A DNA stretch of 64,000 nucleotides from positions 1-64,000 of the forward strand of contig JAODLY010000026.1 in the NCBI GenBank assembly GCA_025464445.1. The letters run 5' to 3'. Source of the stretch: Rhodoglobus sp. Its GTDB lineage: Bacteria > Actinomycetota > Actinomycetes > Actinomycetales > Microbacteriaceae. Below, one piece after another: positions 37,391 through 47,419 of this stretch. The notes under the pieces were generated by a model. The model worked only from the letters and a program-made list of their open reading frames with translations. It did not search any database and was not told the origin of the DNA. The position numbers and the translations under genes are program-made. Numbering within the stretch: position 1 is the first letter of the stretch; each line of letters begins with the position of its first letter.

Positions 37391-37471
37391 CGAAATGCAG
37401 GAGTCGGCGGGGTTCGCGGCATGCACTCCCACGAGATACCGCGAACGGGATGCCGCAACTCCTGCATTTCG
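37391..37471. repeat. Inverted-repeat element between convergent genes
   Basis: 14-bp arms CGAAATGCAGGAGT ... ACTCCTGCATTTCG plus nested GTTCGCGG ... CCGCGAAC. Confidence 0.85.
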
Positions 37472-37516
37472 TACCGCGACTGCCACCCCGCCGCCATCCG
37501 GGGTCGCGCCCGGCTT

Positions 37517-39358
37517 CTAGTTCCGCAGGCCGCGGCGCAGGTAGTCGATGCGGGCCTGCAGCTGGGTGACGGACGCCTGCGCGACCGGCGGCCCACCGCA
37601 CACGCGGCGCAACTCGGCGTGGATGAGGCCGTGCTGCTCGTTCGAGAGCTTCGCGCGCATCCCGACAAGGGAGTTGAGCAGTTTGCGCTGCTCCTTGAGG
37701 TCGCGGTAAAGCGGTGCGGGAAGCTCAGCCGCGGCCGCCGGCCGTTGTGCGGCGTGGCGCGCCTGGCGGGACTGGCGCTGTTTGAGCAGCTCGCGCACCT
37801 GCTCCGGTTCGAGAATGCCGGGCAGGCCGATGAAGTCGAGTTCCTCGTCGCTGCCGGTGGGTGCGGCGAACCCGAACTCATCGCCGTCGAACAGCACCTT
37901 GTCGAAGTTCGCGTCGGACTCGATTGCCTGCCAGGTGAACTCGTCAGCGAGCTCGTCAGAGGTGGGGTCCGACCGGTTCTCCCGCTCGAGCAGGTCGTCG
38001 TCGAGCAGCTGGTCGTCGTCGCGCTCACGATCGAGCGCATGGTCGCGTTCGAGCTCGAGCAGGGTCGCGAGCTCGATGAGGGATGGCACGCTCGGCAGGA
38101 AGATCGACGCCGTCTCCCCGCGCCGCCTTGCCCGCACGAATCGACCGACAGCCTGCGCGAAATACAGCGGTGTCGCCGCGGATGTCGCGTACACGCCCAC
38201 AGCGAGGCGGGGAACGTCGACGCCCTCCGACACCATGCGCACGGCCACCATCCAGCGCCGCTCGCCCGCGGCGAACGCCTCGATGCGCGACGAGGACGCC
38301 TTCTCGTCCGACAGCACCACCGTGGGGGTCTCCCCCGTGATGTCCTTGAGCAGCACCGCATAGTCGCGCGCCGACTGCTGGTCGGTGGCGATGACAAGTC
38401 CGCCCGCGTCGGGCATCGAGTGGCGCACCTCGGTGAGGCGGGTATCCGCCGCACGCAGCACGGACGGCATCCAGTCGCCTGTGGCGTCGAGGGCCGTGCG
38501 CCAGGCTTGCGCCGTCACATCCTGCGTGTCGGGCTCGCCGAGACGCGCCTCCATCTCGTCGCCCATGCGAGTGCGCCAGCGCATCTTGCCCGCGTAAGCC
38601 ATGAAGATGACGGGGCGCACGACAAAGTCGGCGAGGGCCCTGCCATAGCTGTAGGTGTAGTCGGTGACGGAGGTGCGTATGCCTTTCTCGTCGGGCGCGT
38701 AGGTCACGAACGGGATGGGCGCCGTGTCGCTGCGGAACGGAGTGCCGGTGAGTGAGAGTCTGCGCGTGGCCGGACCGAACGCCTCGCGGATGGCGTCGCC
38801 CCAGCTGAGCGCGTCCCCGCCATGGTGCACCTCGTCGAGGATCACGAGGGTGCGTGCAGACTCGGTGATCTCGCGGTGCAGGGATGCCCGCACGGCGACC
38901 TGCGCGTAGGTGACGGCCATGCCGTGGAACCGCCGTCCCCCGTACCCGTCCCCGTTGGCGTACCCGGGATTGAGGCGCAGGCCCGCCTTGTGGGCGGCGT
39001 CGGCCCACTGCCGTTTGAGGTGATCTGTCGGTGCCACGACGGTGACCCTGTCGACCACCCGCCTGGCGATCAGTTCGACGGCGAGGCGGAGTGCGAACGT
39101 CGTTTTGCCAGCGCCCGGGGTCGCAGCGGCGAGAAAATCGCGCGGCTCCCGCTCGAAGTAGGCGTCGAGTGCCTCGGCCTGCCAGGCGCGGAGCTTGTCG
39201 GCAGTGCCCCGCGCCGCACGTTCGGGGTATGACGGTGAGAGGTGCTCTGCCGCGAAGGTGCCGACCGTGGCGGCGAAACCGCGAGTAGGAGGGAGCGAGC
39301 CCACGACGCCCGGGGCGCCGCGAAGCGGTGGACCGGCCGTGGGGTTGGGGATGCTCAC
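37517..39358 (-). CDS. DEAD/DEAH-box (SF2) helicase
   Basis: LRAWQAEALDAYF, AATPGAGKTTFALRLA, LVILDEVHHGGD, LSLTGTPFRSD, AVGRFVRARRRGE; GTG start at VSIPNP. Confidence 0.9.
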   Translation of the reverse strand: MSIPNPTAGPPLRGAPGVVGSLPPTRGFAATVGTFAAEHLSPSYPERAARGTADKLRAWQAEALDAYFEREPRDFLAAATPGAGKTTFALRLAVELIARRVVDRVTVVAPTDHLKRQWADAAHKAGLRLNPGYANGDGYGGRRFHGMAVTYAQVAVRASLHREITESARTLVILDEVHHGGDALSWGDAIREAFGPATRRLSLTGTPFRSDTAPIPFVTYAPDEKGIRTSVTDYTYSYGRALADFVVRPVIFMAYAGKMRWRTRMGDEMEARLGEPDTQDVTAQAWRTALDATGDWMPSVLRAADTRLTEVRHSMPDAGGLVIATDQQSARDYAVLLKDITGETPTVVLSDEKASSSRIEAFAAGERRWMVAVRMVSEGVDVPRLAVGVYATSAATPLYFAQAVGRFVRARRRGETASIFLPSVPSLIELATLLELERDHALDRERDDDQLLDDDLLERENRSDPTSDELADEFTWQAIESDANFDKVLFDGDEFGFAAPTGSDEELDFIGLPGILEPEQVRELLKQRQSRQARHAAQRPAAAAELPAPLYRDLKEQRKLLNSLVGMRAKLSNEQHGLIHAELRRVCGGPPVAQASVTQLQARIDYLRRGLRN

Positions 39359-39395
39359 TTGATAAGACGATACGCGACCCGGGCGACAAGCCGGT

Positions 39396-40682
39396 CTAGT
39401 CGCGCTGCCCCAGCCGCGGCCGCTCCGTGGCCGAGTGGCCGATGAGGCGAGCGGGTTTGACGGTGCCGCTGCCGAAACGAGCGGACGCAGCATCCATCAC
39501 GTCTTCGGCCTCGCGCCAGCCCTCCGACTCGTCCCACAGCCCGAGCTGGGCGGTCGCCGCGTCTTGCAGCTGTTCGGCCCGCACCCCGACCAGGCGGATC
39601 GCCGCGTTCTGGGTGCGTCCGCGGTCGGCACGCTGGGATGCGACGGGGCTGTCGCCGAGGGCGTCGTAGATCTCGCGCACTTCTTCGTAGATGCGCCGGC
39701 CCAGGTCTGTCGATTCACGCAGGGTTCGGGAGCGCGTGATCGTGGTGAAGTCGGCGAACCGCAGTTTGAGCACGACCGTGCGCCCGACGAATCCCGCCTT
39801 GCGCAGGCGCACGGCGACCATGTTGGACATGCGCAGCAGCTCGCGATGGATGACCTGTGGGTCGGTGATATCCGTCTCGAATGTCATCTCGTGGCCGATG
39901 CTCTTCTCGTCGGCCCCATCGTGGACGACGCGCGGGTCGATGCCCCAGGAGAGGTCGTGCAGGCGCTGCGCCGCGGCATCCCCCAGCGTCTTCCTGAGCA
40001 GGTCGACGGGAGTGTTGGCGAGGTCGCCGATCGTGTTGTAGCCACGGCCGCGCAGCGACTCCTCGGTTTTGCCGCCGACGCCCCACAGGCGAGCGATGGG
40101 CAACGGATGCAGGAATGCGATGGTCTCGTCGTGCGGCACCACGAGCAGCCCGTCGGGTTTGGACAACCCGCTCGCGAGCTTCGCCACGAATTTCGTCGAG
40201 GCGGCCCCCACCGAGCAGATCAGCCCGGTCTCCGATCGCACCCGGCTGCGGATGAGCTCAGCGACCTGCACGGGCGAACCGAAGACCGTGCGGGTGCCGG
40301 CGACATCCAGGAATGCCTCGTCGATGCCGAGCCGTTCCACCCTGGGCGTGACCTCATCGAATATCGACATGACGACCTTCGAGTAGTGCGTGTAGCGCTC
40401 GAAGTGGGGCTCGAGGATTATCGCCTGCGGACAGCGGCGCAGGGCAATCGACATGGGCAGTGCCGAGTTGACCCCGAACTTGCGGGCCTCGTAGGTGGCC
40501 GCCGTGACGATCGAGCGCGAAGAGTTGTGGCCGACGATGACGGGCTTGCCCTTGAGCTCCGGATGGTCGAGCAGCTCGACGGAGGCGTAGAACGCGTCCA
40601 TGTCCACGTGCAGGATCGTGGCGGTGCTGTCGTCGACGGGCCCAGAGGTGACCTGGCGGTCGCGCCCATCCTGCTTGCCCAT
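39396..40682 (-). CDS. dinB: DNA polymerase IV
   Basis: ILHVDMDAFYASVELLDHPELKGKPVIVG, RLGIDEAFLDV, FVAKLASGLSKPDGL. Confidence 0.95.
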   Translation of the reverse strand: MGKQDGRDRQVTSGPVDDSTATILHVDMDAFYASVELLDHPELKGKPVIVGHNSSRSIVTAATYEARKFGVNSALPMSIALRRCPQAIILEPHFERYTHYSKVVMSIFDEVTPRVERLGIDEAFLDVAGTRTVFGSPVQVAELIRSRVRSETGLICSVGAASTKFVAKLASGLSKPDGLLVVPHDETIAFLHPLPIARLWGVGGKTEESLRGRGYNTIGDLANTPVDLLRKTLGDAAAQRLHDLSWGIDPRVVHDGADEKSIGHEMTFETDITDPQVIHRELLRMSNMVAVRLRKAGFVGRTVVLKLRFADFTTITRSRTLRESTDLGRRIYEEVREIYDALGDSPVASQRADRGRTQNAAIRLVGVRAEQLQDAATAQLGLWDESEGWREAEDVMDAASARFGSGTVKPARLIGHSATERPRLGQRD

Positions 40683-40716
40683 GCTGCGATTCTCGCAGCA
40701 ACGACCGACCGGCATG

Positions 40717-40749
40717 ACGAAGGGCGGCGCACACGGCGCCGCCCTTCGT
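40717..40749 (-). terminator. Perfect 14-bp hairpin after the GlsB/YeaQ gene
   Basis: ACGAAGGGCGGCGC-ACACG-GCGCCGCCCTTCGT between stop of 40759..41025(-) and dinB. Confidence 0.75.
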
Positions 40750-40758
40750 CGTCGCGGA

Positions 40759-41025
40759 TCAGACCCTGCGACTACTGCGGGTGACCAGGCCGTAGATCAG
40801 CAGCACGATGATCGCGCCGCCGATTGCCAGCAACCAGGTCGTGAGGTCGAAGAAACCCTGAAGCCCTACACCGAAGATCGCGCTTCCGATGAACCCCCCG
40901 AGCAACGCCCCGACCACGCCGAGGACGAGGGTGATGATCCATCCACCGCCCTGTGTGCCGGGAAGGATTGCTTTTGCGATTGCACCGGCAACCAGTCCAA
41001 GAATGATCCAGCCGATGATACCCAT
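40759..41025 (-). CDS. GlsB/YeaQ/YmgE family membrane protein
   Basis: MGIIGWIILGLVAGAIAKAILPGTQGGGWIITLVLGVVGALLGGFIG. Confidence 0.92.
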   Translation of the reverse strand: MGIIGWIILGLVAGAIAKAILPGTQGGGWIITLVLGVVGALLGGFIGSAIFGVGLQGFFDLTTWLLAIGGAIIVLLIYGLVTRSSRRV

Positions 41026-41175
41026 GACGACCTCCCAGTCGTTGTTGCGTGGGCCCCGGGTTTCGGGACCTAGTCCAGAGAACCACGCCCCCGAATGGGG
41101 GGCAACGGGGTTGCCCGCCCCGTGCGCGCTGTGCTACGCCGGCTCCGGTCATCCGGCAGTTGTAGCGTTGGGTCC

Positions 41176-41937
41176 ATGACGCAGCAGCACCCGTGGAGCC
41201 GATACGTAGCGATCGGGGACTCGTTCACGGAAGGCATCGGGGATCCTGAGCCCCTGAGCCCTGGCGGGCACCGCGGCTGGGCGGACAGGGTCGCAGAGGT
41301 GCTCAGTGACGGCACCGAGGATTTTGCTTACGCGAACCTCGCAATTCGCGGGCGACTGCTGCAACAGATCATCGACGAGCAGGTGGATGCCGCACTGGCC
41401 CTCAAACCGGACCTCATCACCGTATCGGCGGGCGGCAACGACATCCTTCGTCCTGGCACCGACCCCGACGACATCTCCCGGCGGTTCGAGACGATGATCG
41501 AGAGACTGCGCAGCGAGGGTGCGACGGTGCTCATGTTCAACGGACCCGATGTCGGGATGACGCCCGTGCTCGGCAGGGTGCGAGGCAAGGTGGCCATCTA
41601 CAACGAGAACCTGCGGGCGATAGCGCAGCGGCATGACGCGATAGTCGCGGACATGTGGGCCATGCACGAACTGGCCGACCCGCGGATGTGGGCTCCAGAC
41701 CGCCTGCACTTCTCCCCCACCGGCCACCATACGATCGCCCGCATGGTGTTGGATGCCCTCGCCGTCGAGAACGATCTCGAACCCTTCGCCCCAGAGCCGC
41801 TTCGACCGGTACGGTGGCGGCAGGCGCGCGCCGAAGATATCGGCTGGGCCCGGGAGTACCTCGTTCCCTGGGTGCTGCGCCGGGTGCGGCACCAGTCATC
41901 CGGCGACGATGTGACGCCGAAGCGACCGGGCTTCTAG
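41176..41937 (+). CDS. SGNH/GDSL hydrolase (canonical active site)
   Basis: YVAIGDSFTEGIGDP (block I), SAGGNDIL (GxND), APDRLHFSPTGHH (DxxH). Confidence 0.93.
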   Translation: MTQQHPWSRYVAIGDSFTEGIGDPEPLSPGGHRGWADRVAEVLSDGTEDFAYANLAIRGRLLQQIIDEQVDAALALKPDLITVSAGGNDILRPGTDPDDISRRFETMIERLRSEGATVLMFNGPDVGMTPVLGRVRGKVAIYNENLRAIAQRHDAIVADMWAMHELADPRMWAPDRLHFSPTGHHTIARMVLDALAVENDLEPFAPEPLRPVRWRQARAEDIGWAREYLVPWVLRRVRHQSSGDDVTPKRPGF

Positions 41938-41986
41938 GCACGTCGCCGGGCGACCGGCCGGGCAGAGTTCCAGCCCGGGCGGAGTC

Positions 41987-43090
41987 TTAGCCTGCGATGC
42001 CGTTGTACCCGCCGCGACCCGCGGCCGGGCAGTCGAACGGATCCGTGGAGCGGCCGACCTCGTTGAGGTAGCTCACGACGGAACCGTACGCGGTCGGCAG
42101 GCCGACCTCCGTGTAGAGAATGCCTTTGGCCTGGCAGTATTCGCGCACGATCTCACCGGCACGCCGCAGGTGGGGCCGCGCCATGCTCGGGAACAGGTGG
42201 TGCTCGATCTGGTAGTTCAGCCCGCCCATGAAGTGGTTCATGACGTGTCCGCTGCGGATGTTGCGGCTGGTGAGCACCTGGCGACGCAGGAAGTCGACCT
42301 TCGAATCGCGGGCGAGGATCGGCATCCCGATGTGGTTCGGGGCAAATGATGCCCCCATGTACAGGCCGAAGATTGCCAGCTGCACGCCGAGGAAGGCGAA
42401 TGCCATGCCCAGCGGCATGAACGTGAAGATCACCGTGACGTAGCCGACGTTGCGCACTGTGAGCAGCACGATCTCGAGTGCGCGCTTGTCGACGCGCCCC
42501 TTCGAGAACACCGTCTTGAACGCGTGGCGGTGCAGGTTGATGCCCTCGAGCAGCAGCACCGGGAAGAACAGGAAGCCTTGGCGGTGCGCCATGAACTTCG
42601 CCACACCGGTGAGGCCCGCCGCCGCCTCCGGGTGGAAGACGATGAAGTCGGTGTCGACGTCTGGATCCTTGTCGATGGTGTTCGGATTCGCGTGGTGGCG
42701 CGAATGCTTGCTCATCCACCACGAATAGCTGATGCCGACCACGAGGTCGGCCATGATGCGGCCGGAGAAGTCATTGAGCTTGCCCGACTCGAATACCTGG
42801 CGGTGCGAAAGTTCGTGGGTGATGAACGCGTACTGCGTGAATAGCACCCCGAGCACACCCGCGATGAGCAGCAGGTACCAGGTGTCGTGCAGCAGCGCGA
42901 AACCGAACCAGGCGGCAACCATCGCCGTGGTGATGACGCCGAAGGTGATGCCGTAGAACCGCTTGCTGCGACGAAGCAACCCGGCGTCCCTCACCGTGTG
43001 CAGCAACGCCGAGAACTCGGAAAGGGTGTTTGGAACCCCCCGGCTTCCGGTCTTGATGATGCGGGAGGGTTCGGCGGCGGCAGTAGTCAC
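41987..43090 (-). CDS. Fatty acid desaturase
   Basis: Three His boxes HELSHR, HSRHHANP, QIEHHLFPSM. Confidence 0.93.
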   Translation of the reverse strand: MTTAAAEPSRIIKTGSRGVPNTLSEFSALLHTVRDAGLLRRSKRFYGITFGVITTAMVAAWFGFALLHDTWYLLLIAGVLGVLFTQYAFITHELSHRQVFESGKLNDFSGRIMADLVVGISYSWWMSKHSRHHANPNTIDKDPDVDTDFIVFHPEAAAGLTGVAKFMAHRQGFLFFPVLLLEGINLHRHAFKTVFSKGRVDKRALEIVLLTVRNVGYVTVIFTFMPLGMAFAFLGVQLAIFGLYMGASFAPNHIGMPILARDSKVDFLRRQVLTSRNIRSGHVMNHFMGGLNYQIEHHLFPSMARPHLRRAGEIVREYCQAKGILYTEVGLPTAYGSVVSYLNEVGRSTDPFDCPAAGRGGYNGIAG

Positions 43091-43203
43091 GTGGCCTCAA
43101 TGGGGTCGAATGACTTCACAGTCACAACAGGTGAGCAGATGCTCGAGATACGGCAAGCGTAGCGGGCAAGGCTGGGAACCTGTTGCCAATCCGTTACCTC
43201 GGT

Positions 43204-44430
43204 TCAGAACAGCTTCGTGGGGTTGGTGAGCCGCCACCACGGGCCGGGATCGTCGATCGTGCCTCGCAGCTCGAGCTGCACGGAAATCGTGCGGTTTCCG
43301 GCAGTGAACTCGAGAGTCCCGACATCCGTACCGTCCGTGGCGAGGGCGAGGGAGTCGGCGTTTATCGCCAGATTCACCGGCGTGTTCGACCAGAGCACGA
43401 CGGACGAGTCTTTCGCGGCGACCGCCGCCGCGGCATCCCCCCAGGCTGTGCGCCAGCTGGCGAACTGCTCACCGGCGGTCGTGAGAGTCACCACGTGGAA
43501 TCCCGCGACAGCCTGCGCTATGAGGGCGCGCACGCTCGCATCCACGGTGGGGTGATCGGGGCCGCCAAGCACGACTCCGACGAGGGTGATGGTCTCGGTG
43601 CCGACAGTCTCCTTCGCGGAGAACAGCAGGCAGGAGCCCGCCTCGTCGAGCGTGCCGGTCTTGATGCCGTCGACACCGTCGATCCCCACCAGGGCATTTC
43701 GGTTCTGCACGAGTCCGATCCCCGGCACGTCGAGAGTCACCGTCGCGACGATCTGGGAGATGACCGGGTCGGCGATCGCGCGCTTGCCCAGGGCGATCAG
43801 GTCGGCCACCGAACTCACGTTCGCGGGGTCGATCCCCGTCGCGTCGTGCACGACGGTGCTCGTGAGTCCCTGCGCCTGCAGCCAGGCATTTGCGGCGTCG
43901 GCATAGGCGGCCTCCGTGCCGAAGGCCCAGGTCGCGAGCGACTCCGCGTAGTTGTTCGCGGAGGCCATGAGCATGAGATCGAGGATGTTGCGCTCAGACA
44001 TCTGCTGCCCCGCGTGCACCTCGGCGACAACACCGTCGACGGCCACCTGGGCGGCGTAGAAGCCCTCGTCCACCGCCGAGAACGTCACTGTCGGGCCCGG
44101 ATCGGTGACGGTTATCGGCTTCGATTGCAGCACGACGAGAGCCGTGACGATCTTGCTTATCGACGCGATCGGCAGCGGGGTGGTGGGGCCAGCGCTCTCG
44201 AGCACCCCGTCGTAGCCGACAGCGCCGATCCCGGATGCGCCGTATGCGGGAAAGCCGAGCGCCGGCTCGGTTGGCGGCGGCGCCGACCACACGTCGACGT
44301 GGGCCGCGACGGTGTCCAGTGGGGCCAGGAGGGTGAGCGGGAGGTAGAAGCCCGCCGCCAGTACGATGGCGGCGCCGCCGAACACCGCTATGCGCCTACG
44401 CCTGAAGATCTGGCGTTTGGTCGGCGGCAT
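43204..44430 (-). CDS. D-alanyl-D-alanine carboxypeptidase family serine hydrolase
   Basis: SISK (SxxK), SANN (SxN), GIKTG (KTG); N-terminal TM. Confidence 0.88.
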   Translation of the reverse strand: MPPTKRQIFRRRRIAVFGGAAIVLAAGFYLPLTLLAPLDTVAAHVDVWSAPPPTEPALGFPAYGASGIGAVGYDGVLESAGPTTPLPIASISKIVTALVVLQSKPITVTDPGPTVTFSAVDEGFYAAQVAVDGVVAEVHAGQQMSERNILDLMLMASANNYAESLATWAFGTEAAYADAANAWLQAQGLTSTVVHDATGIDPANVSSVADLIALGKRAIADPVISQIVATVTLDVPGIGLVQNRNALVGIDGVDGIKTGTLDEAGSCLLFSAKETVGTETITLVGVVLGGPDHPTVDASVRALIAQAVAGFHVVTLTTAGEQFASWRTAWGDAAAAVAAKDSSVVLWSNTPVNLAINADSLALATDGTDVGTLEFTAGNRTISVQLELRGTIDDPGPWWRLTNPTKLF

Positions 44431-44495
44431 CCGCCCATCGTAAGCGAACGATCCGCGTCGAAGGCTCTCAGGGGGTGGGCGTGGCTCCCCTGGCG

Positions 44496-45311
44496 CTAAG
44501 GCGCGCTCGGGCGGGACCGCAGCGCATAGAGCGCGACAGCGCTCGCCGAGGCCACGTTGAGCGAATCGACGCCGTGCATCATCGGGATCGTGACGACGGT
44601 ATCCGCGGCCTCCAGCGCCGCCCTGCTGAGCCCGTCACCCTCCGCGCCGAGCACGAGCGCGACGCGTGCGGGCGCGTTGGCCGCGAAGTCGTCGAGGGAG
44701 ACGGCTGTGGGCGAGAGCGCGAGCGCCGCGATGTGGAATCCGGCATCCCGCAACTGCTGCGCGCCGAGCGGCCAGTCAGCGAGCCTCGTCCACGGCACCT
44801 GCAGCACGGTGCCCATGCTCACCCGCACGCTGCGCCGGTACAGCGGGTCCGCACAGCGCGGGGTGACCAGCACGGCATCCGCGCCGAGGCCGGCAACCGA
44901 ACGGAATATCGCGCCGACGTTCGTGTGGTCGACGATGTCTTCGAGCACCACGACGCGGTGCGCGTCGCGCAGAATGTCGCCCACAGCAGCAAGTGGCGGT
45001 CGATGCATTGCGGCGAGGGCACCACGATGCAGGTCGAAGCCGGTGAGCGACTCGAGCAGCTCCGGCTCCCCCACGAAGACGGGGACGTCATAGTCCGCGA
45101 GAAGCGGTTCAAGATCGGCGAGCCACTTCTCGATCACCAGAACTGAGCGCGGGAGGTGTCCGGCAGCCAGCGCGCGGGCGATCACCTTCGGCGACTCGGC
45201 GATGTAGAGCCCTCCGGCCGGCTCCGACAGGCGGCGGAGCGCGACATCCGTGAGGTTTGCGTAGTCGGAAAGGCGCTCGTCGGCGAGGTCGGCGATGCGA
45301 ACGACGTGCAT
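44496..45311 (-). CDS. TrmH/SpoU family RNA methyltransferase
   Basis: VVLEDIVDHTNVGAIFRSVAGLGADAVLVTPRCADPLYRRSVRVSMG, LVLGAEGDGLS, VTIPMMHGVDSLNVASASAVALY. Confidence 0.92.
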   Translation of the reverse strand: MHVVRIADLADERLSDYANLTDVALRRLSEPAGGLYIAESPKVIARALAAGHLPRSVLVIEKWLADLEPLLADYDVPVFVGEPELLESLTGFDLHRGALAAMHRPPLAAVGDILRDAHRVVVLEDIVDHTNVGAIFRSVAGLGADAVLVTPRCADPLYRRSVRVSMGTVLQVPWTRLADWPLGAQQLRDAGFHIAALALSPTAVSLDDFAANAPARVALVLGAEGDGLSRAALEAADTVVTIPMMHGVDSLNVASASAVALYALRSRPSAP

Positions 45312-45401
45312 CCAGCCTCCCCTGCCCACCCGCGATGTGCAGCATTCGGAAACATAACCGAAAACTGTGTTGTTTAGTCTTTCAGCAGGGAAGGGGAACG
45401 G

Positions 45402-46250
45402 ATGCCCAACGCACAGTCGACAGCCGCGCCGGTTTCCTCGCCGAGCCTCGACGCTGCCGTGGCCGCCCTCGCCGGGCACACGATCGCCGTGCTCACCGGT
45501 GCCGGCGTGAGCACGGATTCTGGCATCCCCGACTATCGCGGCGAAGGCGCCCCCGTCCGCACCCCCATGACCTTCCAGCAGTTCCTCGCCGACACGAACC
45601 ATCGCAAGCGCTATTGGGCGGGCAGCCACCTCGGCTGGAAGCGCTTCGACTCCGCAGAACCCAACGCGGGGCACCGAGCGCTCGTCGAACTCGAACTCGC
45701 CGGCCACGTCGACGGTGTCATCACGCAGAACGTCGACGGCCTGCACCTGAGGGCGGGCTCGCAGCGCGTGGTGGACCTGCACGGCACGATGGACAACGTG
45801 CGCTGCCTGAACTGCGGTCAGTCGTATGCACGCACGAGCATCGCCGAGCGGATCGCGCAGGACAATCCGTGGCTCGACACACCAGAAGCCGTCGAACTCT
45901 CCCCCGATGGCGACGTGCAGGTGGCCGATGTTGACGCGTTCGCGATCCCGGCGTGCACGGTGTGCGGCGGCATCCTCAAGCCCGACGTGGTGTTCTTCGG
46001 GGAGTTCGTGCCCAGGGAGAAGTTTGCGGAGGCGACAGCGCTCATGCAGTCGGCGGACGCGCTGCTCATCGCCGGGTCATCCCTCGCCGTCAACTCGGGC
46101 ATCAGGCTGCTCGAGCAGGCGCACCGCCGCAGGCTGCCGATAGTGATCGTCAATCGCGGCAGCACCAAGGGTGATAGCCGGGCAACGGTTAAGATTGACG
46201 CGGGAACCACCGAGACCCTCATGGCGCTCGTCGAGCGCCTCGGCGCCTAG
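45402..46250 (+). CDS. NAD-dependent protein deacetylase (sirtuin)
   Basis: VLTGAGVSTDSGIPDYRG, ITQNVDGLHLRAGS, CLNCGQ...CTVCGGILKPDVVFFGEFVP. Confidence 0.95.
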   Translation: MPNAQSTAAPVSSPSLDAAVAALAGHTIAVLTGAGVSTDSGIPDYRGEGAPVRTPMTFQQFLADTNHRKRYWAGSHLGWKRFDSAEPNAGHRALVELELAGHVDGVITQNVDGLHLRAGSQRVVDLHGTMDNVRCLNCGQSYARTSIAERIAQDNPWLDTPEAVELSPDGDVQVADVDAFAIPACTVCGGILKPDVVFFGEFVPREKFAEATALMQSADALLIAGSSLAVNSGIRLLEQAHRRRLPIVIVNRGSTKGDSRATVKIDAGTTETLMALVERLGA

Positions 46251-46269
46251 GTTCCCCGAGAGGAACCCT

Positions 46270-46908
46270 GTGCTGCTCTACCTGGTGCGCCACGGCGAAA
46301 CCGACTGGAACCTGCAGCACCGCATCCAGGGCAGCACCGACATCCCGCTCAACGGGACGGGGCGCGAGCAGGCACGTGCGACCGGCGTGCTGCTCGCCGG
46401 ACGGGACTGGGACGCGATCGTCTCCAGCCCGCTCTCCCGAGCACTCGAGACCGCGACGATCATCGCCTCGGCGGCCGGCCTGGCGACGCCAACGACCATC
46501 GACTCGATAGTCGAGCGCAACTACGGCGACGCCGAAGGGCTCACGGATGCCGAGATCACCGAGCGCTTTCCCGGCGACACCCCCGTGCCCGGCCGCGAAA
46601 CCCGCGAGCAGGTCATCGAGCGGGTACTGCCTGCGCTCATGGCGATCGCGGAGAGCCACCCGGACGAAGCTGTGCTCGTGGTGAGCCACGGCGGCGTCAT
46701 CCGTTCGGTGCTCAACGCCGTCGACCCTGAGACGAAACACGGCATGATCACCAACGGCTCCGTGCACAGTTTCAGCTACGAAGACGGCTCGCTGCGCCTC
46801 ATCGCGTTCGACGACCCGATCGAAGCCGAATCGCTCGACTGCGCGACCGAGGACCTCGACGAGCAGAACGCCATCGAACGGCGCGAAACCGCGGGGACCC
46901 AGGCCTGA
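46270..46908 (+). CDS. Histidine phosphatase family protein
   Basis: LYLVRHGETDWNLQHRIQGSTDIPLN, VSHGGVIRSVL; GTG start. Confidence 0.93.
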   Translation: MLLYLVRHGETDWNLQHRIQGSTDIPLNGTGREQARATGVLLAGRDWDAIVSSPLSRALETATIIASAAGLATPTTIDSIVERNYGDAEGLTDAEITERFPGDTPVPGRETREQVIERVLPALMAIAESHPDEAVLVVSHGGVIRSVLNAVDPETKHGMITNGSVHSFSYEDGSLRLIAFDDPIEAESLDCATEDLDEQNAIERRETAGTQA

Positions 46909-47363
46909 TGGCGGTATCGACATTCCTCGACAGGATGGCCGCGATCGGTGTCGACATCGAGGTGCGCCAGATGGATGACACGACCCACACCGCCGTCGAG
47001 GCCGCAACCGCCCTCGGCACGACCGTCGCAGCCATCGTCAAGAGCCTGCTGTTCGTGGCCGGAGGCGAGCCCCTGCTCGTGCTGGCATCCGGTCCGAACC
47101 GCGTCGACACCCGGCTCCTTGCGGCCATCGTCGGCGGCGAGGTTTCGATGGCGGACGCGAAGAGCGTGAAGGCCGTGACGGGCTACTCGATCGGTGGGGT
47201 GCCCCCGATCGGGCATCCCGAAGCCTTACGCACGATCATCGACGAGGACCTGCTCGTGTTGCCCGTCGTGTGGGCCGCGGCGGGAAGCGCGAGTGCGGTG
47301 TTCGGCATCGAGCCGCACCGCCTCGCCGAGCTCAGCGGGGCGACGGTCGCCCGCGTCTCCTGA
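46908..47363 (+). CDS. YbaK/EbsC family aminoacyl-tRNA deacylase-like protein
   Basis: AATALGTTVAAIVKSLLFVAGGEPLLVLASGPNRVD...VKAVTGYSIGGVPPIGH. Confidence 0.9.
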   Translation: MAVSTFLDRMAAIGVDIEVRQMDDTTHTAVEAATALGTTVAAIVKSLLFVAGGEPLLVLASGPNRVDTRLLAAIVGGEVSMADAKSVKAVTGYSIGGVPPIGHPEALRTIIDEDLLVLPVVWAAAGSASAVFGIEPHRLAELSGATVARVS

Positions 47364-47419
47364 GTTGCGGACTTCCGCCCCAACCCGTCACGCCACGACC
47401 GGCAAAAGTCCGCAACTCA
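47361..47419. repeat. Inverted-repeat element spanning the stop codons of both convergent genes
   Basis: TGAGTTGCGGACTT (47361-47374) / AAGTCCGCAACTCA (47406-47419), perfect 14-bp arms. Confidence 0.92.

Noticed and set aside
40717-40749. Perfect 14-bp hairpin near dinB as a regulatory element of dinB
   Set aside because: Best explained as the terminator of the upstream GlsB/YeaQ gene on the same strand.
45402-46250. Sirtuin considered as a defence-type SIR2 effector
   Set aside because: It has the Cys4 zinc module and housekeeping deacetylase motifs and sits among core genes.
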